DNA of 64,000 nucleotides from VYFG01 sp022827325. Lineage in GTDB: Bacteria; Pseudomonadota; Gammaproteobacteria; Arenicellales; Poriferihabitantaceae. Position numbers and translations under genes: made by a program. Position 1 is the first letter of the stretch. Every line of letters begins with the position of its first letter. Shown here piece by piece: positions 16,889 to 25,075 of this stretch. Below the pieces are notes generated by a model, which made no database searches, was not told the origin of the DNA, and saw nothing but the letters and a program-made list of their open reading frames with translations. The stretch is taken from assembly GCA_022827325.1 (NCBI GenBank), contig JAJDTE010000018.1, forward strand, positions 1 to 64,000, written 5' to 3'.

Positions 16889-18889
16889 TCAGCTGTCCGG
16901 CAACAGCCGCTCGAGCGCCCTTCTCACCCGGTCCGCCGTCAGGTCGAAGTGGGCGAATACATCGGCGGCCGGCGCCGACGCGCCGAAGGTGGTGATGCCG
17001 ATGACCTCCCCTTCGCTGCCGACATACTTCCACCAACCGTCCGTCACGCCGGCTTCCACCGCGATGCGGCGGCGCACGCCTGCCGGCAGCACCGACTCGC
17101 GATAGTCCGGATCCTGGGCATCGAACCGATCCGTGCTGGGCATGGAGACCACCCTGATGCCACGATGGGCCAGGGCTTCCGCCGCGTCCACGGCGATTTC
17201 CACTTCCGATCCCGTTGCGATCACGATGGCCTCGGGCTCGCCGTCACTGTCACGCAGGACATACCCGCCCCGTGCAATGGCATCGATCTGGTCCGGGCCG
17301 CGCTCCTGGTGCCGCAGGTTCTGCCGGGAAAAGATCAGGCTGAACGGCTGGTCCACGGATTGCATGGCCTGCTGCCACGCAACCGCGGATTCCACGGTGT
17401 CGCAGGGCCGCCATACCGACATTCCGGGAATCATCCGCAGGGTCGCGGCCTGCTCGACCGGCTGATGGGTGGGGCCATCCTCCCCCAGGCCGATGGAATC
17501 GTGGGTGAACAGGAAGATACTCGGTATGCGCATCAACGTGGCCATCCTGAGCGCGTTGCGGGCGTATTCGGAAAATATGAGAAATGTCGCGCCATAGCCG
17601 CGAAAGCCGCCGTGCAGCACGAGGCCGTTCACCATGGCCGACATGCCGAACTCCCGCACGCCGAAATAGACGTAGTTGCCGTCCGCGGACTCGCGGACGT
17701 CCCTGGAGCCGGACCAGATGCTGTAATTGGATCCGGCCAGGTCGGCAGAACCCCCGATCAGTTCCGGCAGCAGCGGTCCAAATGCGTTGAGGGCATTCAG
17801 TGAAGCCTTCCGGGAGGCAATGGATTCCGCCTTCTCACTGATGCCGGATATGATCCTCCGGGTCTGTTCCTCCCAGTCCGCGGGCATCCCCCGGGCCAGT
17901 CTCCGATCCAGTTCCGCGGCCTCCGCCGGGTACGAAGCGGCATAAGCCTCCATCCCAGCCCGCCACGCACGCTCCTGTTCCGCCCCCCGGCCACGCGCAT
18001 TCCATGACTCGGCGATGGCGTCGGGAACGACGAACGGCGGATGCTCCCATTCAAGCGCAATTCGCGCCGCGGCAACCTCGTCATCCCCCAGGGGAGCCCC
18101 GTGGCATTCCTCCTTGCCCTGCTTGTTCGGGGCGCCGTAACCGATGATCGTCCGGCAGCAGATCAGGCTGGGGTGCGCGCCGTCCGCCAGTGCCGTGTCG
18201 ATGGCATTGCGGATGGCATCGGGGTCATGTCCGTCCACGTCGGGGATCACCTGCCAGCCATAGGCCTGGAACCGTCCGGCCGTGTCATCGGTGAACCAGC
18301 CCGCCACTTCACCGTCGATGGAAATGCCGTTGTCATCGTAGAATGCGATCAGCTTGCCGAGACCCAGGGTTCCGGCCAGCGAGCAGGCCTCATGGGATAT
18401 TCCCTCCATCAGGCACCCGTCGCCGAGAAACACCCAGGTCCGGTGATCGATGATTTCATGTCCGGGGCGGTTGAACTGCGCGCCCAGGGTCCGTTCCGCA
18501 ATCGCCATGCCCACCGCGTTGGCCAGGCCCTGGCCCAGGGGGCCGGTGGTGGTCTCCACTCCGGGCGTGTCGCCGTATTCGGGGTGTCCCGGGGTCCTGG
18601 AATGCAGTTGGCGGAAATTCCGCAACTCATCCAATGGCAGGTCATACCCCGTCAGGTGCAACAGGGAATACTGCAGCATGGAACCATGGCCGTTGGACAG
18701 GACGAACCGGTCCCTGTCGGGCCATTCCGGGTTGGCTGGATTATGCTGATGGAAATCGTTCCACAGCACCTCGGCGATGTCCGCCATCCCCATGGGGGCG
18801 CCGGGATGGCCGCTCTTGGCCTTCTGCACAGCGTCCATGCTGAGGGCGCGAATGGCGTTTGCCCTTTCCCGCCGGCTAACGTCAGGCAT
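16889..18889 (-). CDS. tkt: Transketolase
   Basis: The 666-residue thiamine-diphosphate enzyme transfers two-carbon units between sugar phosphates in the pentose phosphate and Calvin cycles. Visible motifs are SGHPGAPMGMADIAEVLW (about residues 26-43), GPLGQGLANAVGMA, the ThDP/Mg2+ motif GDGCLMEGISHEA (about residue 155), and the pyrimidine-domain segment THDSIGLGEDGPTHQPVEQ (about residue 460). The length is typical. It is the first gene of the tkt-pgk-fba set. About 120 bp upstream of its start is a perfect 9-2-9 inverted repeat (19009-19028) that could be an operator. Confidence 0.96.
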   Translation of the reverse strand: MPDVSRRERANAIRALSMDAVQKAKSGHPGAPMGMADIAEVLWNDFHQHNPANPEWPDRDRFVLSNGHGSMLQYSLLHLTGYDLPLDELRNFRQLHSRTPGHPEYGDTPGVETTTGPLGQGLANAVGMAIAERTLGAQFNRPGHEIIDHRTWVFLGDGCLMEGISHEACSLAGTLGLGKLIAFYDDNGISIDGEVAGWFTDDTAGRFQAYGWQVIPDVDGHDPDAIRNAIDTALADGAHPSLICCRTIIGYGAPNKQGKEECHGAPLGDDEVAAARIALEWEHPPFVVPDAIAESWNARGRGAEQERAWRAGMEAYAASYPAEAAELDRRLARGMPADWEEQTRRIISGISEKAESIASRKASLNALNAFGPLLPELIGGSADLAGSNYSIWSGSRDVRESADGNYVYFGVREFGMSAMVNGLVLHGGFRGYGATFLIFSEYARNALRMATLMRIPSIFLFTHDSIGLGEDGPTHQPVEQAATLRMIPGMSVWRPCDTVESAVAWQQAMQSVDQPFSLIFSRQNLRHQERGPDQIDAIARGGYVLRDSDGEPEAIVIATGSEVEIAVDAAEALAHRGIRVVSMPSTDRFDAQDPDYRESVLPAGVRRRIAVEAGVTDGWWKYVGSEGEVIGITTFGASAPAADVFAHFDLTADRVRRALERLLPDS

Positions 18890-19008
18890 TCTTCAAATTC
18901 CGGTTGTTCTGGATCACAGCCCGCACACCGCGAGCCAGCGGTGAGCAGGGACGTAAAAAACCGGCTGTGCCGGCCCGGGGCAAACATAACAGATGACGGG
19001 GCGGCCAG

Positions 19009-19028
19009 GGAATCAATCTATTGATTCC
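19009..19028. promoter_or_regulatory. Perfect inverted repeat upstream of tkt
   Basis: GGAATCAAT and ATTGATTCC are exact complements separated by CT. The repeat lies in the 171-bp gap between the inositol monophosphatase stop and the tkt start, about 120 bp before tkt. There is no T run, so an operator for the carbon-metabolism operon is more likely than a terminator. The binding protein is unknown. Confidence 0.4.
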
Positions 19029-19060
19029 TGTCATAAACAATGATTACCGATGGCACCCGG

Positions 19061-19894
19061 TCAGGCCGGGGTGTCCGAGTCGAACCGGTTGATGTTGATC
19101 CAGGCGCTCCACTGTGCCAGCAGCGCCGAACTGGAAGCGGCTACAACGGACCGCTTCTTAAGGCTGCCGCAATCCAAAGGAGCGCCCGACAGCGTCGTGG
19201 CGGCCCCCCCGGCCTCGGTGAGTATCAGATACCCCGCGGCGAAATCCCACAGTTTCTGACCGCCGTGGAGATAGAGCTGGATTCTCCCGGCGGCCAGCCA
19301 GCACCATTCCAGGACCGACGCCCCGATGTTCCGCTGGGATCGGTAGGGAGGGGACTGCACCAGGCGTACCGCCAGTTCCCCCACCAGCCGCTTGTAGTCC
19401 ACGTTCGCGATGCAGTCATCCAGCATCTGCGTTTCCAGGCAGCGAATGGCCTGCCCGTTCAGCCACGCGCCCTGACCCACCCCGGCAGAGAAGCATTCAC
19501 GGCGGACCGGGTCGTACACGACGGCCAGTTTCGGATCCCCGTCGATCACCAGGGCGACGGATATGCCGTAGCAGGGAAATCCCGAGGCGAAATTGGTGGT
19601 ACCGTCCAGCGGGTCAATGACCCAGAGTCCGTTCTCGCTGGACTGGCAGATGGAGACCTGGTCCGAATGCGACATTTCCTCCCCGATGGCGCCGTACCCG
19701 GGCCACCGGGTGTCCAGGGCACGCAGCAGGCGGTCCTGCAGATCCTGGTCCACCGAAGTGACATAGCTGCCGTCGATCTTTTCCGAGACCACTGAACCGC
19801 CGCCCTTGAGTGCGGAAACCCCCTCCGAGACCCCCACCACCAGGTCGCGAAGCCCGGCCAGGGACGGCAGCTGTCCGTCCGGTGTGTCAGTCAT
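19061..19894 (-). CDS. Inositol monophosphatase family protein
   Basis: The 277-residue protein has the metal-binding motifs of the lithium-sensitive phosphatase family: GEEMS near residue 70, WVIDPLDGTTNFASGFP (DPxDGT, about residues 89-105) and LWDFAAGYLILTEAGG (WDxAAG, about residue 215). Members hydrolyse inositol phosphates, 3'-phosphoadenosine 5'-phosphate or sugar bisphosphates, so the substrate is open. I start at the ATG giving MTDTPDGQ, which overlaps the stop of the upstream CheW-like gene by 8 nt. Translational coupling to the twitching operon is therefore likely, although no functional link is known. Upstream in-frame codons run inside that gene. Confidence 0.85.
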   Translation of the reverse strand: MTDTPDGQLPSLAGLRDLVVGVSEGVSALKGGGSVVSEKIDGSYVTSVDQDLQDRLLRALDTRWPGYGAIGEEMSHSDQVSICQSSENGLWVIDPLDGTTNFASGFPCYGISVALVIDGDPKLAVVYDPVRRECFSAGVGQGAWLNGQAIRCLETQMLDDCIANVDYKRLVGELAVRLVQSPPYRSQRNIGASVLEWCWLAAGRIQLYLHGGQKLWDFAAGYLILTEAGGAATTLSGAPLDCGSLKKRSVVAASSSALLAQWSAWININRFDSDTPA

Positions 19895-20336
19895 TGCCGG
19901 CACCCGATGCATTGCGGTTCCATGCCCTGCGGGCCAGGGCATCGATATCCGGTATCACCCCGAGACCCTCTGGCAGGGAGGCACGGGCAAGGGTCCAGGG
20001 CATCCCGGCATCCCCTTCCGCCGCCGGGAGGTCGTCCACGTCGATCACCCGGGGCGGACCCGGGCTGGTCAGGGCTACAAACGAACGGTTTCCGGCCGAT
20101 TTCATCGGCCACAGCACCACCACATGCCTGAAATTGTCGTCGTCCGCGGCGCCGCCGCCCAGGAGTTCGGATGTACGGAAAAGCGGCAGACTGAACTGGC
20201 GCCACTGGATGATGCCCGCCGCGCCCGGAATGTCCAGGGACGTGGGTGTCAGAGGCAGCCGTCCGGCGACCTGCGCCACCATGCTCACCGGCACCAGAAG
20301 CTGGAAGCCCTGGGCCGGAATGGCCAGCACCTGCAT
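19887..20336 (-). CDS. chpC: CheW-like adaptor of the twitching chemosensory system (ChpC-like)
   Basis: The 149-residue protein has a CheW-like fold pattern: alternating beta segments such as VLAIPAQGFQLLVPVSMVAQVAG, then IIQWRQFSLPLFRTSELLG and the C-terminal hydrophobic strands. It starts directly on the chpA stop (TGATG, 1-nt overlap). In Pseudomonas a second CheW homologue, ChpC, occupies this end of the pil-chp cluster, and that is the basis of the symbol. The sequence is divergent, so adaptor function is inferred from fold and position. Confidence 0.65.
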   Translation of the reverse strand: MQVLAIPAQGFQLLVPVSMVAQVAGRLPLTPTSLDIPGAAGIIQWRQFSLPLFRTSELLGGGAADDDNFRHVVVLWPMKSAGNRSFVALTSPGPPRVIDVDDLPAAEGDAGMPWTLARASLPEGLGVIPDIDALARRAWNRNASGAGND

Positions 20337-23300
20337 CAGCCCGGACCTCCCCTCGAAACCACCGCATCCCGCATCAGCCGGTTCAGGGCCGCGAGATCAT
20401 AGGGCCTGGTGATGCAGCCATCCGCCCCGAGCTCCAGGGCGCGCTGGCGGTACTCCTCGCCGGATCCCGAGGTGATGACAATCATGACAGGATTGGGTTC
20501 ATACGGATTCTCCCGTAACCGCTCAAGCAATTCATATCCGTTCATGCGGGGCATTTCGATATCAACCAGTACCACATCGTAGGGGTGCTTATCCAGCATT
20601 TCCAGGGCACTTACCCCGTCGTCCGCAGTATCCACCTCGAGCCCGTCCGCCTCAAGATCCTTCTGCATCACCTTGCGGACCACCGCGGAATCATCGACCA
20701 CCAGCACCCGCCTGAGATCGCCGGCCCCCGCGGCCATCCTGTCCGTCAGCGGAATTTCGGCCTCCGAACCGATCCGGTGGATGAACGCTTCGGGATCGAG
20801 GATGAGGACGATGCTCGAGTCGGACAGGACCGTCACCCCTGAAATTTCCGGTATGGAAAGCAGCTGGATGCCGGGATTCCGGCTGAGGATGTCAACCGAA
20901 TCGATGAATTCATCCACCTCGAAAGCCGCAAGCCGGTCCACCAGGCGCACGATGACCACCAGCACGATGGACGGGTCCGCCTGGTCAGCGTTGATGTCCA
21001 GCCGCTGCTGGAGCAGCACAACGGGTACCCGCACCCCGTCGACCTCGACGAACCACCTGTCCCCGTCACGATGCATTTCATCCCGGGAAATCCTCACCAG
21101 TCGCTCCACGGAACGGGACCGGAAGGCGAAACGCCATTTGCCGACCCTGACCATGAGTGCGGGTGTTACCGCCAGGGTGACCGGCAGCCGGAATTGGAAA
21201 CCGACCCCCTGCCCGGGGGCATGGGTCATCTGCATGGAGCCGCCCAGATCCCGCACTGTCTGGTAGACGATCTCCATGCCCACGCCCCGTCCCGCCTCCA
21301 GGCTGAGTTCCTCGGAAGTACTGTAACCGGGCTGGGTGATGATCCTCAGTGCGTTTGTTTCGCTCACCAGCCCGTCGTTGTCCAGGAGTCCCAGCTCCCC
21401 GGCTCGGGCCGTGATCCGGTCCATCGCCAGTCCCCTGCCGTCGTCGCTGAAGCCGACCACCAGTTCGGAACCCTGCAGGGATATGCTGATGGAGATGACC
21501 CCCCTGGAATCCTTGCCCGACCGTTGGCGTTCATCCCCTTCCTCGATTCCATGGATCACGGCATTGCGGATCATGTGTTCGAAGGGAGCCATCATCGATT
21601 CGATCACCTGGCGGTCGATCTGGATGTCACCGCCCTGGAACTCAAGGCTTGCCTCCTTGCCCGCCTTCCTGGCGGTTTCCCTCACCAGGTGCCGGAGGTG
21701 CGGGAAGTATTCCCCCAGGGTAACCATCCGCGCGCTCCTCAAGCCGCTTTGCAGGCGATCGCCGAGATTTCGCTGGTGTTCCAGCGCCGCGTCGATGCCG
21801 GCGGCCCGCCGGACCAGTTCCTGTTCCACCCTGTCAAGCTGCTCAAGCCGTCCCGACAGTTCGCGGAACTGTTTCCTGAGGCGCGCATCACGGTCGGACC
21901 GTTCCGGGTCCGGGGCATCGTCCGTTCCGCCGGCACCTTCCTCCGCCCCGGGCAGGAGCCGTGTACAGACCTCCGTTTCCACCTCCCGCAAACCCTCCCG
22001 GATCGAGATCATGCTGATACGCAACAACTCCAGATCCATGCGTGTGGCGTCAAGGGAATTGTGCAGTTGCATCCGCACCAGATCCATTTCCCCGGATGCA
22101 TGGGACAATACCGCCAGGTCGGAATGATGCGCCCCGCGGGCCACTCCTGGCATGGGACCCGCGGCCGTCGCGGCACCGCGCGCCTTGCCGCCATCGGGGG
22201 TCAAGGAACGCCAGGACCCAGGATCCGGCGCACTCCCGGCGGGTTCTTCTGGATCGTGTTGGGCCTCCTCCAGTGTCCGCGCTTCCCCGACGGTCGGGAA
22301 ATCGGAAATCCTCCGCTCCAGCCCGGGAAGGTGCGCCCCGTCCCCGGATTCCAGCAACCCCAGTTCGGCAGCCAGTCCGTCATGGATCTCCTCCAGCAGA
22401 CCGAGCAGTTCCGACTGGCCGGACAGGTTCTGCGCCTGGTAATTGTCCAGCAGAGTTTCCACCCGGTGAATCAGGCGGGACATCCCGTCCCTTCCGGCGG
22501 CGGCGGCGGTACCCTTCAGGGTATGGAGCTCCCTGCGGATTGCTGCCATGTTCTCCTGTTCGGGGCCACGTTCACGCCAGCGCATCAGGGACAGGTTGAT
22601 CCGGCCCAGGATACCCCTGGACTCGTCCAGGAATATCTGCAGAATGTCGGCATCGATGGCCTCTTCGGCAACGTCAGCGGATTCCGGTGCGGTCCACGCC
22701 GGACCCGAATGCGTTGCCTGTCGCCCTTCTCCGGGTTCCGGCGGGCCGTCCTCCGCACCGTCCCCCGCCAGCAGCCTGTCCGCGAGTTCCCGGGAATAGC
22801 TGCCACGCGCGACGATCTCATCGAGCGCAGACCGCAGCAGCCCTAGACCGCTCCTGTATCCTGCGCCGGCCGACTCGAGATCACCGCCGTCCACCGCATC
22901 GCGCAACGGGCCAAGGCTGCCTTCCGCGTACGCCGCAACCTCGTCGAATCCCAGGTTGCGGCAATTGTCGCCCAGGGTGTACACGCAGTCTTCGATGTCT
23001 TCGATGATGTCCTCCACGCCCGCTTCCCCCGGCGGGCTTCCCTGCAGGGCATCCAGCGACTGCTCCAGCGTTTCGATGTGACGCCCGAATTCCTCCGTGA
23101 AGATTTCCCTCAGGTCCCGGTCCAGTATGTCGATGCCGGGCACCGCCGGACCGGCCTCGTCCGTCCCCCCGGCTTCCGCATCCACCGTGGATGACGGCGA
23201 CCGCAGCATTCGCCGGGCCCGGTCGAGTTTCTCCGCCGCCACGGACAGGAGTCCGTCCACGGCCTGTTCATCCTGCGGCAGCTGATCGGCGGCCAGATCA

Positions 23301-25009
23301 AGCGCGGCGATGACGAAGGTGATGTCTTCCGGATTCATCCGTGACGCCGCGTCCGGCTCCCCGGCCACGCCGGAAAGGAGCTCCGCGGCCTGATGTGCCA
23401 ACCGGGCCGCGGCGCCGAATTCCAGCACGTCCAGCAGGTTCCCCGCCTGTTGCAGCAGGCCGGCTGCCGCCGACAGTTCGGCCGCCTGATGCTGGCCGGA
23501 ACCGATCCCGGCCAAGGACGCCGCGATCCCCGCCAGGTCATGGCGAATCGCCCCCATTGCCGCCAGGCGCGCATGCCGATGCTCGAATTCCGCCGCCCGG
23601 CGGATACAGCCGGCCCGTTCGCTTTCGTTCTCCCCGGGGATGCCGGCGCCACGCAGTTCCCCGACGGCGCCGGTTACCGCCCGGAGCCACTCGGCGTCCA
23701 CCGATTCGGGGTTCACCACGCCATGGCGCAGCAGCAGGATGGATGCCGCGACCCGGACCTCCATCGCCGAAGGGGCCTCACCGCCGTCCGGCCGGCAGGC
23801 CTCCCGGGAGGTCAGGGCGATTGCCCGGGCGAGGCCGGCTACGGAATCCAGCCCCAGGGCATCCGCACGACAGGCCAGTTCTTCCAGTACCTGGGCAAGT
23901 TCATCGACAGCGGCCTCGCGCCCGTCGTCCGGCCCTCGTTCGAGGGCACGGCCGAACAGGGTCTGCAGGCTGTCAAACCATCCGTCATCGAACGACTGCT
24001 TCAGTTCCAGAAGCGCAGGGGGAATCCGGGCCAGTCCGCTGATTTCGGGGGTTCCGACCCGGAACCAGTCATCGAGCCCAAGTCCGCCGCGGATGTCCCG
24101 GACCCGCTCCGACCCGCTCCGGTCCAGCGGTCCGAGCTCGAACAGCATGCTGCGGAGCAGTTCATCCGGCTGTCCCGCACCGTCCCCGGGGTTCGCCTCT
24201 TCACCGGAGCCGGACTCCGACTTCATCCTGACGATCTCCTGGTCAAGCCGGGCAAGCAGCGACTTCACCGATGCGTTCACTTCGATCTCCCCGGATGCAA
24301 CGGCGTCCAGGTATCCGCCGGCGACCCACCACAACAACCGGAAGGAATCCGATGTGCTGACACTTCGCAGCTCTTCCATCAGGACCCGTATCCGGCCGAG
24401 CGCGGTGTTCCCCCCGCCCTCATCATCGTCAGCGGACTGTCCCGTGAGCCAGCCGAGCAGTTCCCGGCGGTGTTGCCGGCGAATCTGCGCGATCAGACCG
24501 GATCGGACACCCTGTGGAATCTCCCCGGACGGGGTACGGGCCGGGCCGGGCCCGTCCGGACCGAAACGGGCCGGATCAATTGACGGATTGAACAGTGCGA
24601 AGCGGCTGATCGGCGGCTCGCCGAGACAATCCCTGGCCCGGTTGATCGGTTCCGCCAGTGACAACGGGGATTCCGCTGCCTGACGCGAGATTGCATCGAC
24701 ATAGCCATGCAGCGCCTCCATGCCCCGGCGCAGCACCAGGATGCCCCGGTACTGTTCACGTATGCCCGGCAAATTGCCGACCTGGAGGCCAAGCTGCTCC
24801 AGCTTGCGCGCGAGCACGCCGGCCGCATCCAGTTCCATTGCCTGCAGGAGGTCCCGGACATCCCGCAACCCGGAGACCAGCCGGTCCAGGCAACTGAAGT
24901 CGAACTCATCCTGTGCCCTGGCCACTGCGGCCATGGCCTCGCCCATGGCCCCGTCCAGGGCCTGCCTGACCCGGCTGTATGCCTGTGGATGTGGTGCCGG
25001 AATACTCAC
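20336..25009 (-). CDS. chpA: ChpA/PilL-type multi-domain hybrid histidine kinase (CheA homologue)
   Basis: The 1557-residue kinase of type IV pilus chemosensing has several N-terminal Hpt-like repeats. One near residue 830 keeps the phosphorylatable histidine (ELHTLKGTAAAAG). One near residue 673 reads CVYTLGDNC with tyrosine in that place. The CheA dimerisation and ATPase region follows (HMIRNAVIHGIEEG, about 1150; GDDGRG-like FSDDGRGLA; GRGVGMEIVYQTV), then a CheW domain (about 1300-1425). A C-terminal receiver domain carries the phospho-acceptor Asp in VVLVDIEMPRMNG (about residue 1480) and ends ITRPYDLAAL. It starts at GTG. It receives signals from PilJ through PilI and phosphorylates PilG and normally PilH. 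Confidence 0.92.
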   Translation of the reverse strand: MSIPAPHPQAYSRVRQALDGAMGEAMAAVARAQDEFDFSCLDRLVSGLRDVRDLLQAMELDAAGVLARKLEQLGLQVGNLPGIREQYRGILVLRRGMEALHGYVDAISRQAAESPLSLAEPINRARDCLGEPPISRFALFNPSIDPARFGPDGPGPARTPSGEIPQGVRSGLIAQIRRQHRRELLGWLTGQSADDDEGGGNTALGRIRVLMEELRSVSTSDSFRLLWWVAGGYLDAVASGEIEVNASVKSLLARLDQEIVRMKSESGSGEEANPGDGAGQPDELLRSMLFELGPLDRSGSERVRDIRGGLGLDDWFRVGTPEISGLARIPPALLELKQSFDDGWFDSLQTLFGRALERGPDDGREAAVDELAQVLEELACRADALGLDSVAGLARAIALTSREACRPDGGEAPSAMEVRVAASILLLRHGVVNPESVDAEWLRAVTGAVGELRGAGIPGENESERAGCIRRAAEFEHRHARLAAMGAIRHDLAGIAASLAGIGSGQHQAAELSAAAGLLQQAGNLLDVLEFGAAARLAHQAAELLSGVAGEPDAASRMNPEDITFVIAALDLAADQLPQDEQAVDGLLSVAAEKLDRARRMLRSPSSTVDAEAGGTDEAGPAVPGIDILDRDLREIFTEEFGRHIETLEQSLDALQGSPPGEAGVEDIIEDIEDCVYTLGDNCRNLGFDEVAAYAEGSLGPLRDAVDGGDLESAGAGYRSGLGLLRSALDEIVARGSYSRELADRLLAGDGAEDGPPEPGEGRQATHSGPAWTAPESADVAEEAIDADILQIFLDESRGILGRINLSLMRWRERGPEQENMAAIRRELHTLKGTAAAAGRDGMSRLIHRVETLLDNYQAQNLSGQSELLGLLEEIHDGLAAELGLLESGDGAHLPGLERRISDFPTVGEARTLEEAQHDPEEPAGSAPDPGSWRSLTPDGGKARGAATAAGPMPGVARGAHHSDLAVLSHASGEMDLVRMQLHNSLDATRMDLELLRISMISIREGLREVETEVCTRLLPGAEEGAGGTDDAPDPERSDRDARLRKQFRELSGRLEQLDRVEQELVRRAAGIDAALEHQRNLGDRLQSGLRSARMVTLGEYFPHLRHLVRETARKAGKEASLEFQGGDIQIDRQVIESMMAPFEHMIRNAVIHGIEEGDERQRSGKDSRGVISISISLQGSELVVGFSDDGRGLAMDRITARAGELGLLDNDGLVSETNALRIITQPGYSTSEELSLEAGRGVGMEIVYQTVRDLGGSMQMTHAPGQGVGFQFRLPVTLAVTPALMVRVGKWRFAFRSRSVERLVRISRDEMHRDGDRWFVEVDGVRVPVVLLQQRLDINADQADPSIVLVVIVRLVDRLAAFEVDEFIDSVDILSRNPGIQLLSIPEISGVTVLSDSSIVLILDPEAFIHRIGSEAEIPLTDRMAAGAGDLRRVLVVDDSAVVRKVMQKDLEADGLEVDTADDGVSALEMLDKHPYDVVLVDIEMPRMNGYELLERLRENPYEPNPVMIVITSGSGEEYRQRALELGADGCITRPYDLAALNRLMRDAVVSRGGPG

Positions 25010-25075
25010 TTCAACGAATCGCGTGACCTTGGATGGGGACGGGGTGTACAGGGAACGGCTGTCGGGACGGCGGGC

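Noticed and set aside
21071..22846. 591-codon plus-strand open frame inside chpA
   Set aside because: Shadow of the kinase gene; no domain can be recognised.
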